Assembly (NCBI GenBank): GCA_027486795.1 | Contig: JAIXOI010000048.1 | Span: 1 to 64,000, forward strand | Reading direction: 5' to 3' | Source: Sphingobacteriales bacterium | GTDB lineage: Bacteria; Bacteroidota; Bacteroidia; Chitinophagales; CAIOSU01 | DNA length: 64,000 nt | Shown here: piece after piece, positions 1-8,812 of the stretch | How positions within the stretch are numbered: position 1 is the first letter of the stretch | How the letters are laid out: each line of letters begins with the position of its first letter | Translations under genes and position numbers: made by a program | Notes under the pieces: model-generated | Told to the model about the DNA's origin: nothing | The model's database searches: none | Seen by the model: the letters and a program-made list of their open reading frames with translations, nothing else

Positions 1-414
1 ACCTAACAAAATGCGCTTACAGCCTTGATCAAGAATGGCCGTTATCAATTGCCCAGTGCCAAACGTTGAAGAACGCATGGGGTTTAGTTCATCAGGTTTC
101 AATAAGCTCATGCCCGAAGCGGCTGCAAGCTCCAATACACCTGTTTTGCCCTCATCTACCAGGCCATATTTAGCCTTCACGTTTCGGCCCAGTGGGTCTT
201 TTACGGTTACCTCTTTCATTATACCACCGAGGGCAGTTACCAATATCTCGGTCGTGAGCTCGCCGCCATCAGCTATAGGCTGCTCTATAATTTTTACATT
301 AGGCAACCCACGTTCAATACCTTTGCGCAAAGCTGCTGCAGCGGCTATGGCACTTACGCTACCCTTCATGGTGTTGGGAGCAACTAAAAATGTAAGTGCC
401 TTTTTCTTAGTCAT
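1..414 (-). CDS. glxK: Glycerate kinase, N-terminal part (runs off the left edge)
   Basis: The first 138 residues are present; the gene continues past base 1. The N-terminus reads MTKKKALTFLVAPNTMKGSV, matching the family-1 glycerate kinase start (APDSFKGSLSA-type). It is followed by an alanine-rich helix, by QPIADGGELTTE (the family has PxADGGEGT here) and by SSTFGTGQLI. The enzyme phosphorylates D-glycerate in the cytoplasm, feeding glyoxylate and sugar-acid carbon into glycolysis. The start ATG (complement of 412-414) lies two bases after the stop codon of the exported protein upstream on the same strand, so the two are probably co-transcribed. Their functions do not obviously belong together. 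Identification rests on recalled family motifs, and the missing C-terminus cannot be checked. Confidence 0.82.
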   Translation of the reverse strand, partial: MTKKKALTFLVAPNTMKGSVSAIAAAAALRKGIERGLPNVKIIEQPIADGGELTTEILVTALGGIMKEVTVKDPLGRNVKAKYGLVDEGKTGVLELAAASGMSLLKPDELNPMRSSTFGTGQLITAILDQGCKRILLG

Positions 415-416
415 GG

Positions 417-3263
417 CTATTGGGTAATAACAAGCTTAACGGTCTGTTGGTATGTACCTGAACGCAACACCCCAATGTAGGTACCCGCAGCTAGGTCATT
501 GCCTTGTGCATCTTTGCCATCCCATTTAATGGTATGATTTCCAGCGGCCAGTTGTTGGTTCAACAATCGGTTCACTTGCTTGCCTTGCACATTATAAACA
601 TCCAAGGTTACCTTGTTGGTTGCATTGGTAACAAAGCTAAAAATTGCTTCGTTAAACACTGGGTTTGGGTATACGCGCACATTTAAACCGGGCTTTTGCA
701 CTTCGGCAACCGAAACATAGTCTTTGTAGCGGGTACTGTATATACCCGCCCCATGCGTGGCTACTATAACTTTACCATCGTAGGCACGGGTTTGTATCAT
801 ATTTATCACCGAATTACCAAGGTTCTCCTCCCCTTCTAAGCGCCAATTGGTGCTAGCTCCGTTTAATGCAGTAGCACTGTACAAACCTATTGTAGTGCCA
901 GCAAAATAAACCGTACTATCATCCAACTCAATTCTACTAACCCACAAAACGGCAGGGCCATTGCCGCTGCCATCGGGGTTCTCTTCAAGGTTACCGCTAA
1001 CATCTGTCCAGCTTTGTCCGCCATCGGTGCTATGGAAAATGTTTACAATTTCGTAATTGCTCAAGCACACCAGCACATCATCGGCATCAGTATCGCTTAC
1101 GCTTATAGCGGCCAAGTATCCGGCGGGAAAATTGCTACCCGTAATGATGCTTTTGGTAACCGTTCCGCCTCCTTGCAAACTATCCAACCTGAACATTTTG
1201 CCAGTGCTCGAGCCATAGTATAGAACGGAATTATCGCTTTTGCTCATGCCAAAAGCCGTAATTGAGCCATCAAAATTAGGATTGCCGGTGTTGGATGCAT
1301 CAATGCGTACCCAACCCACACTGGTACTATTGTACTCATCCCCTACAATAGGGATGGATGCCAAATCGAGATTGCGCCAAACATAGGAGCCAGCCGATAA
1401 ATACATCTGGTTGCCCGTTACCGGATCGAGTATAAATGGGTTGATAAACTGAAAGCCTGTAGCCCCAGGTGGGTCAATGCGGGTAAGGCCTGTTACAGTG
1501 CCATTATCGGCTATAGTACACTTAAAGGTTTTGCCCGTTTGCCACGAAAGATAATAGTTTCCGCGTCCTTCGGTAATGGCACAATAGGCACCATCGCCAT
1601 ACAACACGCTCGCCCAAGGTTGAGAGGCACTGCCCGAATTGGTAAATGCCGTGCCGTTGTCTTGCATACCGCCTACAATAAAGTTGCTATTGGTTTGCCC
1701 AGGCTCCATGGCGGCAGTATAAAACTGAGTGGTAACGTAGTTATTGTTCAACGAAATCCAGTCAACGGAATCCTTAAGCACATCAGTGGTTTTGTGCAGG
1801 CCACCATCGCTTCCCGTGAAAAAAGTATTGGCATTTGATGGCAAAAATGCAAAATGGTGCTGGTCGGGATGGTGGTTGGGATACACATAATCAGATGGTG
1901 TAATCGAATCGCAACGGTAGCCGCCTATCCAATCGGTATTGGTGCTTGTCGCAAATCCGTCGGTTGAACGATAAACATTTGTTCCGCCCAGCATTACCAA
2001 ATTGCTATCTGCAGGGCTAATAGCCATGCACATATCATAGCCACCTTGAGAACTATATGGCGCAAAATCGAAGTCGTAGAAAAACTGGCATTGCCCGGCA
2101 GGCAAGTTGGCGGTTAGGTTGGTCCAATTGCCCCCGAAAAAACTACCATCGCCCGAAAGATAATTGTATTTCCAAAGTTGGTGGGTGTTTTGCAATGCCA
2201 AAAAATACAAACGGTTCTCATCTTGAGGGGTTACCGCTATCACTACCCTACCAAAGTTATTAAAGAAATTAACAGGCTTAATTTGGGTCCAAGTATCGCC
2301 TTGGTCGGCACTGCGCCAAATGCCACTATACGAGCGGTTGCCACTAACTGCAGCATACAAAATACCGGATGGTGTAATGGTAACACTTGTATAGCGCGCC
2401 ATTTGCCCTGTCGATACAGTAGTGTCGCCACCTAAAACAGGCTCCCAAGTAGCACCGCCGTCTTTGCTGCGATAAATGCCATTTATTACGGCAGCAAACA
2501 CTACATCATTTATATAATCAGTGTGGTCTACAACCACATCCCAAACAAAATCGAAATCGTTATTGGCATAAAGGGTAGTTGGTGAATTGGATACGGTTGA
2601 GGATAACAACTGCCAGCTTTGGCCGCTATCGGTACTCTTATATATACCATTGCCACTTGCCTGCACCGTAGATGCGCTAACAATAGCATAATACTCGCCC
2701 GTGCCATGGTACCAAATATTAGTTTTACCCGTTCGGGTATCTTGGGCAATTGAAGTTACACTTTGCAACTGCTCTGGCGTGGTGGTCTTGCTCCATGTTT
2801 GCCCAGCGTTGGTGGTGCGGTACATACCGCCTGTAACACCGCCGGCAATTATTACATTTTCATTGTTTACATCAAAAGCAAAATCGCGAGTGCGGCCGCC
2901 AATATTGCCTGGCCCTCGTTGGTTCCAAATAGTACCTGTTGATGATGCATTTTTACTAGCTATAGATTGGGCAAATGCCAATTCCTTGGCTCTTATATTA
3001 TTTGGTATAGTGCCCGTAATAGGATTTACCAACCGGCTCTTCTCCCAATTCAATCGCGCATACCGGTCTTCGATGGTGCCAATACCTGATGGCACATGGG
3101 GCTCATTGCCGCGAAGTTTTTTTTTATGCTTTTGAGGCATCAACTCCGAAGTTTGACTACCCAGCTCGCGGTAAGAACTTGAAATGGCCCTATTGTAGGC
3201 TACCCATATGGTGCCAATAATAAGCAACGCCCAAAAAATGACTATAGCTATACGTTGTTTCAT
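417..3263 (-). CDS. T9SS-exported BNR/sortilin-like beta-propeller protein
   Basis: About 948 residues from the ATG at 3263. That start is preferred over 3323 because it puts the basic-hydrophobic leader MKQRIAIVIFWALL at the N-terminus. At least five Asp-box (BNR) motifs of the S-x-D-x-G-x-T/S-W type are visible (STDSGQSW, SKDGGATW, SADQGDTW, STDGGQSW and TTNAGQTW), as in sialidase or sortilin (VPS10) propellers. The last ~85 residues are a type IX secretion sorting domain: VRVYPNPVFNEA, then a FlgD-like stretch and a final VKLVITQ strand. The protein is therefore expected to cross the outer membrane and be released or anchored at the surface. No catalytic residues could be assigned. It may be an adhesin or binding protein rather than a sialidase. 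It ends two bases before the glycerate kinase gene. Confidence 0.85.
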   Translation of the reverse strand: MKQRIAIVIFWALLIIGTIWVAYNRAISSSYRELGSQTSELMPQKHKKKLRGNEPHVPSGIGTIEDRYARLNWEKSRLVNPITGTIPNNIRAKELAFAQSIASKNASSTGTIWNQRGPGNIGGRTRDFAFDVNNENVIIAGGVTGGMYRTTNAGQTWSKTTTPEQLQSVTSIAQDTRTGKTNIWYHGTGEYYAIVSASTVQASGNGIYKSTDSGQSWQLLSSTVSNSPTTLYANNDFDFVWDVVVDHTDYINDVVFAAVINGIYRSKDGGATWEPVLGGDTTVSTGQMARYTSVTITPSGILYAAVSGNRSYSGIWRSADQGDTWTQIKPVNFFNNFGRVVIAVTPQDENRLYFLALQNTHQLWKYNYLSGDGSFFGGNWTNLTANLPAGQCQFFYDFDFAPYSSQGGYDMCMAISPADSNLVMLGGTNVYRSTDGFATSTNTDWIGGYRCDSITPSDYVYPNHHPDQHHFAFLPSNANTFFTGSDGGLHKTTDVLKDSVDWISLNNNYVTTQFYTAAMEPGQTNSNFIVGGMQDNGTAFTNSGSASQPWASVLYGDGAYCAITEGRGNYYLSWQTGKTFKCTIADNGTVTGLTRIDPPGATGFQFINPFILDPVTGNQMYLSAGSYVWRNLDLASIPIVGDEYNSTSVGWVRIDASNTGNPNFDGSITAFGMSKSDNSVLYYGSSTGKMFRLDSLQGGGTVTKSIITGSNFPAGYLAAISVSDTDADDVLVCLSNYEIVNIFHSTDGGQSWTDVSGNLEENPDGSGNGPAVLWVSRIELDDSTVYFAGTTIGLYSATALNGASTNWRLEGEENLGNSVINMIQTRAYDGKVIVATHGAGIYSTRYKDYVSVAEVQKPGLNVRVYPNPVFNEAIFSFVTNATNKVTLDVYNVQGKQVNRLLNQQLAAGNHTIKWDGKDAQGNDLAAGTYIGVLRSGTYQQTVKLVITQ

Positions 3264-3552
3264 AGGCAAATAAAAGGTGCTATTGGGTATTAGGTGTAAG
3301 TTGTAAACTAAAAAACAAGGCACTAATAACCATAAAACTAAGCATTTTTAAAGAATCTTCCTCGCCACTTAAGCATCCCTGGCAGGCTTAACAGAGAATT
3401 ATTGAATGCCGCTCCAAACTTTTTTAACGATGGTGTAACCTTCCCTGTATCGATGCCGTAAAAGAGGGTAAGTTTCTAACAGCAAAATCTGGAACCCCAT
3501 GATACTGACTTCTACCGAAAACGTTTTTAAGGGTTACGCTACAAGCAAAAAT

Positions 3553-4461
3553 ATGATTACTCGATTTAAACTAGCTGCCCTATTGGTTGCAGCACTTATC
3601 AGCCTTAGCTTTTCAGCTTCGGCCACTACCCATACCATTTCAGGAAACGGCAATTATAACGATACAAAGCTTTGGAGCGCTGGCTACCAAGGCAACGTCA
3701 TTTTCGAAGGCGATACCGTTATGCTCTCTGGCAACATTACCATGAACGTGGATGTGGTTGTCAAGGGAGCCATTTTTATTAAGAGCCAAGCCCGCTTTAC
3801 CGGAAACAAAAACCTAGTAGTAATGGACGAAGGTTTAGTTATGAATAACGGGATGACCATAGTTGAAGCTATAACCAACCGTGGAACCCTATATAACAAA
3901 AGCATTCTTGAAACTCACAAAGACTTTATAAATACTGGCAAGGTTTTCAATAACCAAAGCATGGTGGTTGGTAACATACTGGACAATGTAGGTAGCATAT
4001 CTGGAAATGGTGGCCAACTGATTGCCAATGCTAAGTTTGTAAACAGCAAGTCAGGCCAAATACAAGGCAATATCGATGTTTGCTCTGCTAACTTTATGAA
4101 CGTTGACGGTGGCAGCATCGACTCTACATTTGTAAGTTTCTGCGGCGCCCGAATATTCAGCGAGGTATATCTTACCGCAAGCATCCGAAAAGAGCAAGTT
4201 GTACTGAGCCTTTTGAATAGCGAGAACAAAAAATTCCAGAAATACGAAATTGAAAAAAGTGTAGATGGCTTAAACTTTACCACCATCGCTTCGGTTGAAG
4301 GCAATAGCATAGAAGATTTATCGAAAGCTTTCCGATACAGCGATACCGATTTGAGCGCATCAAGCAAAGTAACTTACCGCATGACATTGACTAGTGAAGA
4401 TGGTTCAGTGAAAATGATTCCAGCTGTTGAAATTGGAAACAACACACTGGCCGGACATTAA
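3553..4461 (+). CDS. Secreted protein of unknown function, repetitive beta structure
   Basis: About 302 residues from the ATG at 3553, chosen over 3499 because a typical signal peptide (MITRFKLAALLVAALISLSF, ending near ASA-TTH) begins there. The middle is rich in short repeating beta-like segments with many N, G and V residues (MNNGMTIVEAITNRGTLYNK), suggesting a beta-helix or polymer-forming fold. The C-terminal ~95 residues (YEIEKSVDGLNFTTIASVEG ... FRYSDTDL) resemble the fibronectin-like module that often precedes a T9SS sorting domain. Here the protein stops without that sorting domain. It is divergent from the upstream propeller gene. Function unknown; the C-terminus may be truncated relative to relatives. 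Confidence 0.75.
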   Translation: MITRFKLAALLVAALISLSFSASATTHTISGNGNYNDTKLWSAGYQGNVIFEGDTVMLSGNITMNVDVVVKGAIFIKSQARFTGNKNLVVMDEGLVMNNGMTIVEAITNRGTLYNKSILETHKDFINTGKVFNNQSMVVGNILDNVGSISGNGGQLIANAKFVNSKSGQIQGNIDVCSANFMNVDGGSIDSTFVSFCGARIFSEVYLTASIRKEQVVLSLLNSENKKFQKYEIEKSVDGLNFTTIASVEGNSIEDLSKAFRYSDTDLSASSKVTYRMTLTSEDGSVKMIPAVEIGNNTLAGH

Positions 4462-4594
4462 ACGGCTTAATGTATACGTAAACCAGCCCCTGCCAGATTG
4501 TGTAGATGGATGAGGGGATAAGAACTGTGAAGAACGATCGTGGAAGAACGATGTGAAGAAAGGATTTGAGGAGAAAACAGAGGTTGGTTTTGAG

Positions 4595-4633
4595 CGACAA
4601 AAGCCGTTTCCCATTTAGGAACGGCTTTTGTCG
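4595..4633. terminator. Strong stem-loop downstream of the secreted protein gene
   Basis: A perfect 14-bp stem (CGACAAAAGCCGTT pairing with AACGGCTTTTGTCG) with an 11-nt loop. The T-run lies inside the 3' arm, not after it. It could serve transcription termination from either side, or be a small palindromic repeat. Confidence 0.6.
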
Positions 4634-4692
4634 TTAGCCTACACCAAGCAACATATCGAGTTAAAAAACAGTGCAATGCTAATCATATACTG

Positions 4693-4720
4693 AGCCAAAG
4701 GCGCAAGCCTTTGGCTTTTT
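4693..4720 (+). terminator. Intrinsic terminator with GCAA tetraloop
   Basis: A 10-bp stem AGCCAAAGGC / GCCTTTGGCT closed by a GCAA (GNRA-type) tetraloop, directly followed by TTTT. Together with the upstream hairpin it separates the secreted protein gene from the kinase gene. Confidence 0.8.
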
Positions 4721-4933
4721 AGTTTTAAGTAAGGCCATTATCAACTTACCAATTACCATGCGTTGATAGTTTAATGAAACCCCAATTAAAATACCTAGTA
4801 ACACGGGTATGCTTGGATATTTTAAATGGTAATTTTACGCTGCTAAAGTGCTACATTGCGTATAGGTTTGGTTAAATTAGCGTTTCTACAAACCAACTGA
4901 TAAGGGAATTAATAAAAAACTACAGCTTTTACT

Positions 4934-7720
4934 ATGGGTAATTTCACACAAGACGATGTATTTGGAGGTCGTTACAAGCTAACCCGAAAACTAGGCATTG
5001 GCGGCTTTTCAGAAGTTTGGCAGGCAGAAGACGAGATGACAGAGGGTACTGTAGTTGCCGTAAAAATATATGCTCCAGAAAAAGGCTTGGATGAATATGG
5101 TCTTAAACAGTTTCGCAGAGAGTATTCGCTTACGCAGCCACTTAACCACCCGCACCTGCTCAAAGCATCGTATTTTGACATTGCTGACGGTTCGCCGTTC
5201 TTGGTAATGCCGTATTGCTCTAAAGGTTCGGTAGGGCATAAACTAATGGAGCACCAAGTGCTTGCCGAGCAAGAAATTGCGGATATAGTATCGCAGGTGG
5301 GCGATGGTTTGGCTTACCTGCACAGCAAGGACATAGTGCACCAAGATATTAAACCCGACAATATCTTAATTGACAACGATAACGATTACCTACTTACCGA
5401 CTTTGGTATCAGCAGCCGTATGCGAAGCACCCTGCGCAAGGCTACCACTACCAGTGGAGCGCTCACCGTGGCTTATGCACCACCTGAAAGGTTCGACCAA
5501 AACCCTCAGAACACTGCTGCTGGCGATGTATTCTCCATGGGCGTAATGCTATACGAACTATGTGAAGGCGACGTGCCTTGGATGGGTTCGGGCGGCGTGT
5601 CGTTACTTTCTGGCTCAAAGCCACCCATTATCAGCGACAAATTTAGCGCTGAGCTGGCTAAATTGATTCAATCCTGTTTAGCACTTCGTATGCAAGATCG
5701 CCCAACGGCAGCCCAATTGGCAGCCAGTGCCAAGCAATACTTGCGCACAGGTAAATGGGATATATCTTTTATAAAAGACAATATTGAAGCGGATGCCCCT
5801 GCATTTGCATCGAGTGGCAGGCGCACTGAGCGACTGGATAGCATCCCTAGCATTTCGGCAGTTGATAAGCCCAATACTAGTAACGTGCAAAAAGAAGCAC
5901 CAATAAGCCAATCTGCACCCCAAAAACCTACTTCTGGCTCGGCCACCCGTGCCGATTTTGCTCCTACAGAGGAGAAAAAGAAAAGCAAAACTCCGCTTAT
6001 TATAGGGGCCGTGGTTGCACTGCTGCTAATAGTTGGCATTGGCGGATATTTCTTTATGCAGCAGCAAAAAGCCGCAAACCTTAAAGCCCAATACGACCAA
6101 TCTATTAACGATGCTAATACGGCATTGAGCAGCGATAAATTTGCCGATGCCAGAACTGCTTTTTTAGCCGCCTTGGAAGTGTACCCTGACGATGCAACAG
6201 CCAAAAGTGGTTTGCAATCAGTTGAAGACCAAATCAAAGTTAAATACGATGAAGCTTTCGGCGCAGGCAATACCTTACTCGAAGCTAAAAAGTATGCCGA
6301 GGCTATTGATAAATTTAACTTGGCACTCACCTTCAAACCTGAAGATAAAGAGGCTAGCGATAAAGTAGCTTTGGCCAATTATAGCATTGAGTTGGAAAAA
6401 GGTGACGCTTACCTTGCTGCCAAAGATTTTCTAAATGCTAAAAATGCCTACGAAAAAGCTTTAGGTTCTAAACCTAACGATGCGTTGGCTCAAGGCAAAT
6501 TTGATGAGGCAAACAGGCAAGAAAAAGCAATTAGGCTTGCCAAAGTAAACGCCGAATTGATTGCTGGCGTAAAAAGTGGTTCACCATCTCAAGTAAAAGA
6601 CGCCTTAGCCGCTGGTGCCGATGCAACTGCGCATGATGGTAAAACGCCGATTTTGTTTATTGCCATAAAAGCAGGCAACCTGCAAATGGTAAAGGACCTA
6701 GTAGCTGCTGGCGCAAAGTGCAATGATAGGAGCGGTAGTTTGGTAGTTAGCTCAACCAGTTATGGTAGCCCGGCCATATTGGCCGCTGGCACCAATAAAA
6801 TGGAAATATTGAAGTATTTGATTGAGAGCTGCAAAGCCCCTGTAAACGATCAGGAATTTAACGCCCCAACTAATTCTTACAATGGTTGGAGCCCTTTAGG
6901 AGCAGCCGCTTCGTCGGGCTACTTGGATGTGGTGAAGTATTTGGTTGGCAAAGGTGCCGATAAAAACGTAATACAAGGCGCAGCAGGCTATACCCCACTA
7001 TTAGAAGCAGCAGAAAATGGCCACTACGATGTAGTTAAGTACCTAGTAGACAACAAGGCCGATATAACAATTGCTACCAAAAATGGTAAAGATGCCTATG
7101 AGCTTGCCAAAAGCTCAACCATCAAATCGTTACTTAAGGAAAACGGATTGGGTAAGTTCACTATTACAGATAATTTTAACAGTTACTCTAGTAGCGTGTT
7201 CTTCCCCGACCAAGAAAAGTATACCGATAGCAACCGCGATGTGTACATTGCAGGAGGTAAATTGATCTTCTTCTTGAAGGAAGATGTAGGCTCAAGCTAT
7301 ACTGAAGACTTGAACAATGTGGATGCGTTGCAAGATTATACCGTTGAGGCCGAATTTAGCCAGACTGGCACGCAAGATCCACATGGCCTTGTGTTTGGCG
7401 GTAAAGGCAGTGGCGATAGTTACAGGGTGCTTATCGACCCCAATGGCGGATATGTGGCCTTGAAAAAATACGCAAACGGGGACTGGAAGACCATAGTTGA
7501 TTATAAGCAAACCAGTGCTGTAAACCAACGCAATGGTGCTACCAACGTTATAAAAGTTGAGAAAAAAGGCACCTCGGTTGACATTTCGATAAATGGTACC
7601 AAGATTATTACCAACCAAAGCTTACCACGTTTAAATGGCAACACCTTTGGCTTCTTTTGCCAAACCATTGATACCAAGTTGACGGTTGATAACTTTAAAT
7701 TGGTTGGAGCAAGGAAATAA
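4934..7720 (+). CDS. Transmembrane Ser/Thr protein kinase with TPR, ankyrin and jelly-roll domains
   Basis: 928 residues. Hanks-type kinase domain at about 14-270: glycine loop GIGGFSEV (21-28), VAVK with Lys44, helix-C Glu63, catalytic loop HQDIKPDN with Asp138, DFG at 156-158 and an APPE in place of APE. The catalytic loop has HQD where most such kinases have HRD, so it may not depend on activation-loop phosphorylation. After a polar linker comes one membrane segment (about 354-374, IIGAVVALLLIVGIGGYFFM). TPR-like repeats (about 380-533) and ankyrin repeats (about 535-738, e.g. GYLDVVKYLVGKGADKN) follow. A ~185-residue C-terminal domain (743-928) resembles concanavalin A/LamG or DUF1080-type jelly rolls. 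The kinase should face the cytoplasm and all other modules the periplasm, making a one-protein receptor. Substrate and ligand are unknown. The gene 54 bases downstream encodes a secreted copy of the last domain. Confidence 0.92.
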   Translation: MGNFTQDDVFGGRYKLTRKLGIGGFSEVWQAEDEMTEGTVVAVKIYAPEKGLDEYGLKQFRREYSLTQPLNHPHLLKASYFDIADGSPFLVMPYCSKGSVGHKLMEHQVLAEQEIADIVSQVGDGLAYLHSKDIVHQDIKPDNILIDNDNDYLLTDFGISSRMRSTLRKATTTSGALTVAYAPPERFDQNPQNTAAGDVFSMGVMLYELCEGDVPWMGSGGVSLLSGSKPPIISDKFSAELAKLIQSCLALRMQDRPTAAQLAASAKQYLRTGKWDISFIKDNIEADAPAFASSGRRTERLDSIPSISAVDKPNTSNVQKEAPISQSAPQKPTSGSATRADFAPTEEKKKSKTPLIIGAVVALLLIVGIGGYFFMQQQKAANLKAQYDQSINDANTALSSDKFADARTAFLAALEVYPDDATAKSGLQSVEDQIKVKYDEAFGAGNTLLEAKKYAEAIDKFNLALTFKPEDKEASDKVALANYSIELEKGDAYLAAKDFLNAKNAYEKALGSKPNDALAQGKFDEANRQEKAIRLAKVNAELIAGVKSGSPSQVKDALAAGADATAHDGKTPILFIAIKAGNLQMVKDLVAAGAKCNDRSGSLVVSSTSYGSPAILAAGTNKMEILKYLIESCKAPVNDQEFNAPTNSYNGWSPLGAAASSGYLDVVKYLVGKGADKNVIQGAAGYTPLLEAAENGHYDVVKYLVDNKADITIATKNGKDAYELAKSSTIKSLLKENGLGKFTITDNFNSYSSSVFFPDQEKYTDSNRDVYIAGGKLIFFLKEDVGSSYTEDLNNVDALQDYTVEAEFSQTGTQDPHGLVFGGKGSGDSYRVLIDPNGGYVALKKYANGDWKTIVDYKQTSAVNQRNGATNVIKVEKKGTSVDISINGTKIITNQSLPRLNGNTFGFFCQTIDTKLTVDNFKLVGARK

Positions 7721-7774
7721 ATAACATCTAAAAGAATGTGCCCATTGCGGCTTCACTATTGCAAATTTAAGTTT

Positions 7775-8572
7775 ATGAAAAACATGCTTTCCTTCGCCTT
7801 AATCATAACCCAGGTAAGTATAGTAAGTCAACTATTCTCAAATGAATCTGCAGATTGTGAGTTTAACCCAATGGCTGTTGCTTATGAGAAAGTTAACGAT
7901 AAAGATGCTTGTTTGAGCACTAATGTGTCTATTGATTGCGAGAATGATTGTTTAACCAGCTTTGGCGGTAAAAACAATTTGTTAACCGAAAATGCTTCTC
8001 GTCAGGTAGAGATAATCGACAAATTTGATAGCTACAAAACCAGCTACTTTTTCGCGGAAAAGCAGAAATATTCTGATAGTAACCGTGATGTTTACATTAA
8101 AAAGGGGAAGCTGATTTTTTATTTAACCGCGGATGTGGGCTCTAGCTACACCGAGGATTTTAATCAATTAAGTGTTTCAGCAGATTATACCGTAGAAGCG
8201 ACTTTTAGTATTGCTGGCACTAAAGACCCGCATGGCTTAGTATTTGGGGGCAAGAGCAGCACCGATAGCTATCGGGTACTACTTGATGTTCAGAACGGCG
8301 GCTATTTGGCTTTAAAGAAATACAATGAAGGAGAATGGAAAACTATTGTAGATTATGAAAAAAGTAGTGTAATTAATACTAAACCAGGACAACCGAATAC
8401 CATCAAAGTAGAGAAATTCGGAAAATATGTAAACGTTTATGTAAATGGCACCAAACTAATCAGTAACCAAAACTTGCCAGATATTTCGGGCACTACCTTT
8501 GGCTTTTTTTGCCAAACAATAAAAACCAAATTGAGCGTAGATGACTTTAAATTGGTTGGAACAGGTAGGTAA
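7775..8572 (+). CDS. Secreted jelly-roll protein, paralogue of the kinase C-terminal domain
   Basis: 265 residues from the ATG at 7775 (preferred over 7736 because MKNMLSFALIITQVSIVSQL is a signal-peptide-like leader). A ~55-residue Cys-containing spacer follows. Residues from about 79 to the end align without large gaps to residues 743-928 of the kinase: shared blocks include DSNRDVYI, DVGSSYTED, DPHGLVFGGK, DSYRVL, WKTIVDY, FGFFCQTI and FKLVG. By eye well over half of positions are identical. No terminator lies between the two genes, but a good one follows this gene, so they likely form a two-gene operon. The likely role is in the periplasm or outside the cell, possibly competing with or binding the same ligand as the kinase's sensor domain; that is inference. 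Confidence 0.88.
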   Translation: MKNMLSFALIITQVSIVSQLFSNESADCEFNPMAVAYEKVNDKDACLSTNVSIDCENDCLTSFGGKNNLLTENASRQVEIIDKFDSYKTSYFFAEKQKYSDSNRDVYIKKGKLIFYLTADVGSSYTEDFNQLSVSADYTVEATFSIAGTKDPHGLVFGGKSSTDSYRVLLDVQNGGYLALKKYNEGEWKTIVDYEKSSVINTKPGQPNTIKVEKFGKYVNVYVNGTKLISNQNLPDISGTTFGFFCQTIKTKLSVDDFKLVGTGR

Positions 8573-8596
8573 GACATTTTGCATAGAATAAAAACA

Positions 8597-8633
8597 AAGG
8601 GTTCGAGGCAAATGCTTCGAACCCTTCGTTTTT
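8597..8633 (+). terminator. Intrinsic terminator of the kinase operon
   Basis: A 12-bp stem with one G-T pair (AAGGGTTCGAGG / CTTCGAACCCTT), 6-nt loop, followed by CGTTTTT. It closes the kinase/jelly-roll operon. Confidence 0.8.
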
Positions 8634-8709
8634 ATATTTTCTGGGTAATATCAATCCTTAGAAAAGACTGAGGAATATCACACTTTACTGCTCGCCCATT
8701 ACCCCCTGT

Positions 8710-8764
8710 CAACCTCCTACTTCAGCTACAACTCAAAATAAGCTCCTAATAAAAGGGGAGGAGC
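8710..8764 (+). repeat. 55-bp interspersed repeat, copy 1
   Basis: Hand alignment shows 46 of 55 positions identical to the reverse complement of 20198-20252. The 3' half forms a hairpin (AAGCTCCT at 8740-8747 with AGGAGCTT at 8759-8766). It lies in the gap between two convergent genes. Confidence 0.75.
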
Positions 8765-8812
8765 TTACATATTATACCAATTAACCAATAACCAATTAAC
8801 GAATCAACCAGA

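Larger units (their letters stand above)
4462..4933. other. Intergenic region with two terminators ahead of the kinase gene
   Basis: A 472-base gap. It holds two stem-loops (4595-4633 and 4693-4720, listed separately). The last ~210 bases are AT-rich and probably contain the kinase promoter. A TAATTTTA box at 4830-4837 with a TTG at 4813-4815 is only a weak match (14-nt spacing, last base off), so no promoter is called. No gene was seen here. Confidence 0.6.

Noticed and set aside
5668-6378. Minus-strand frame of 236 codons under the kinase gene
   Set aside because: Antisense to the kinase linker, membrane and TPR region, which has strong protein motifs on the plus strand; no promoter or family feature on the minus strand.
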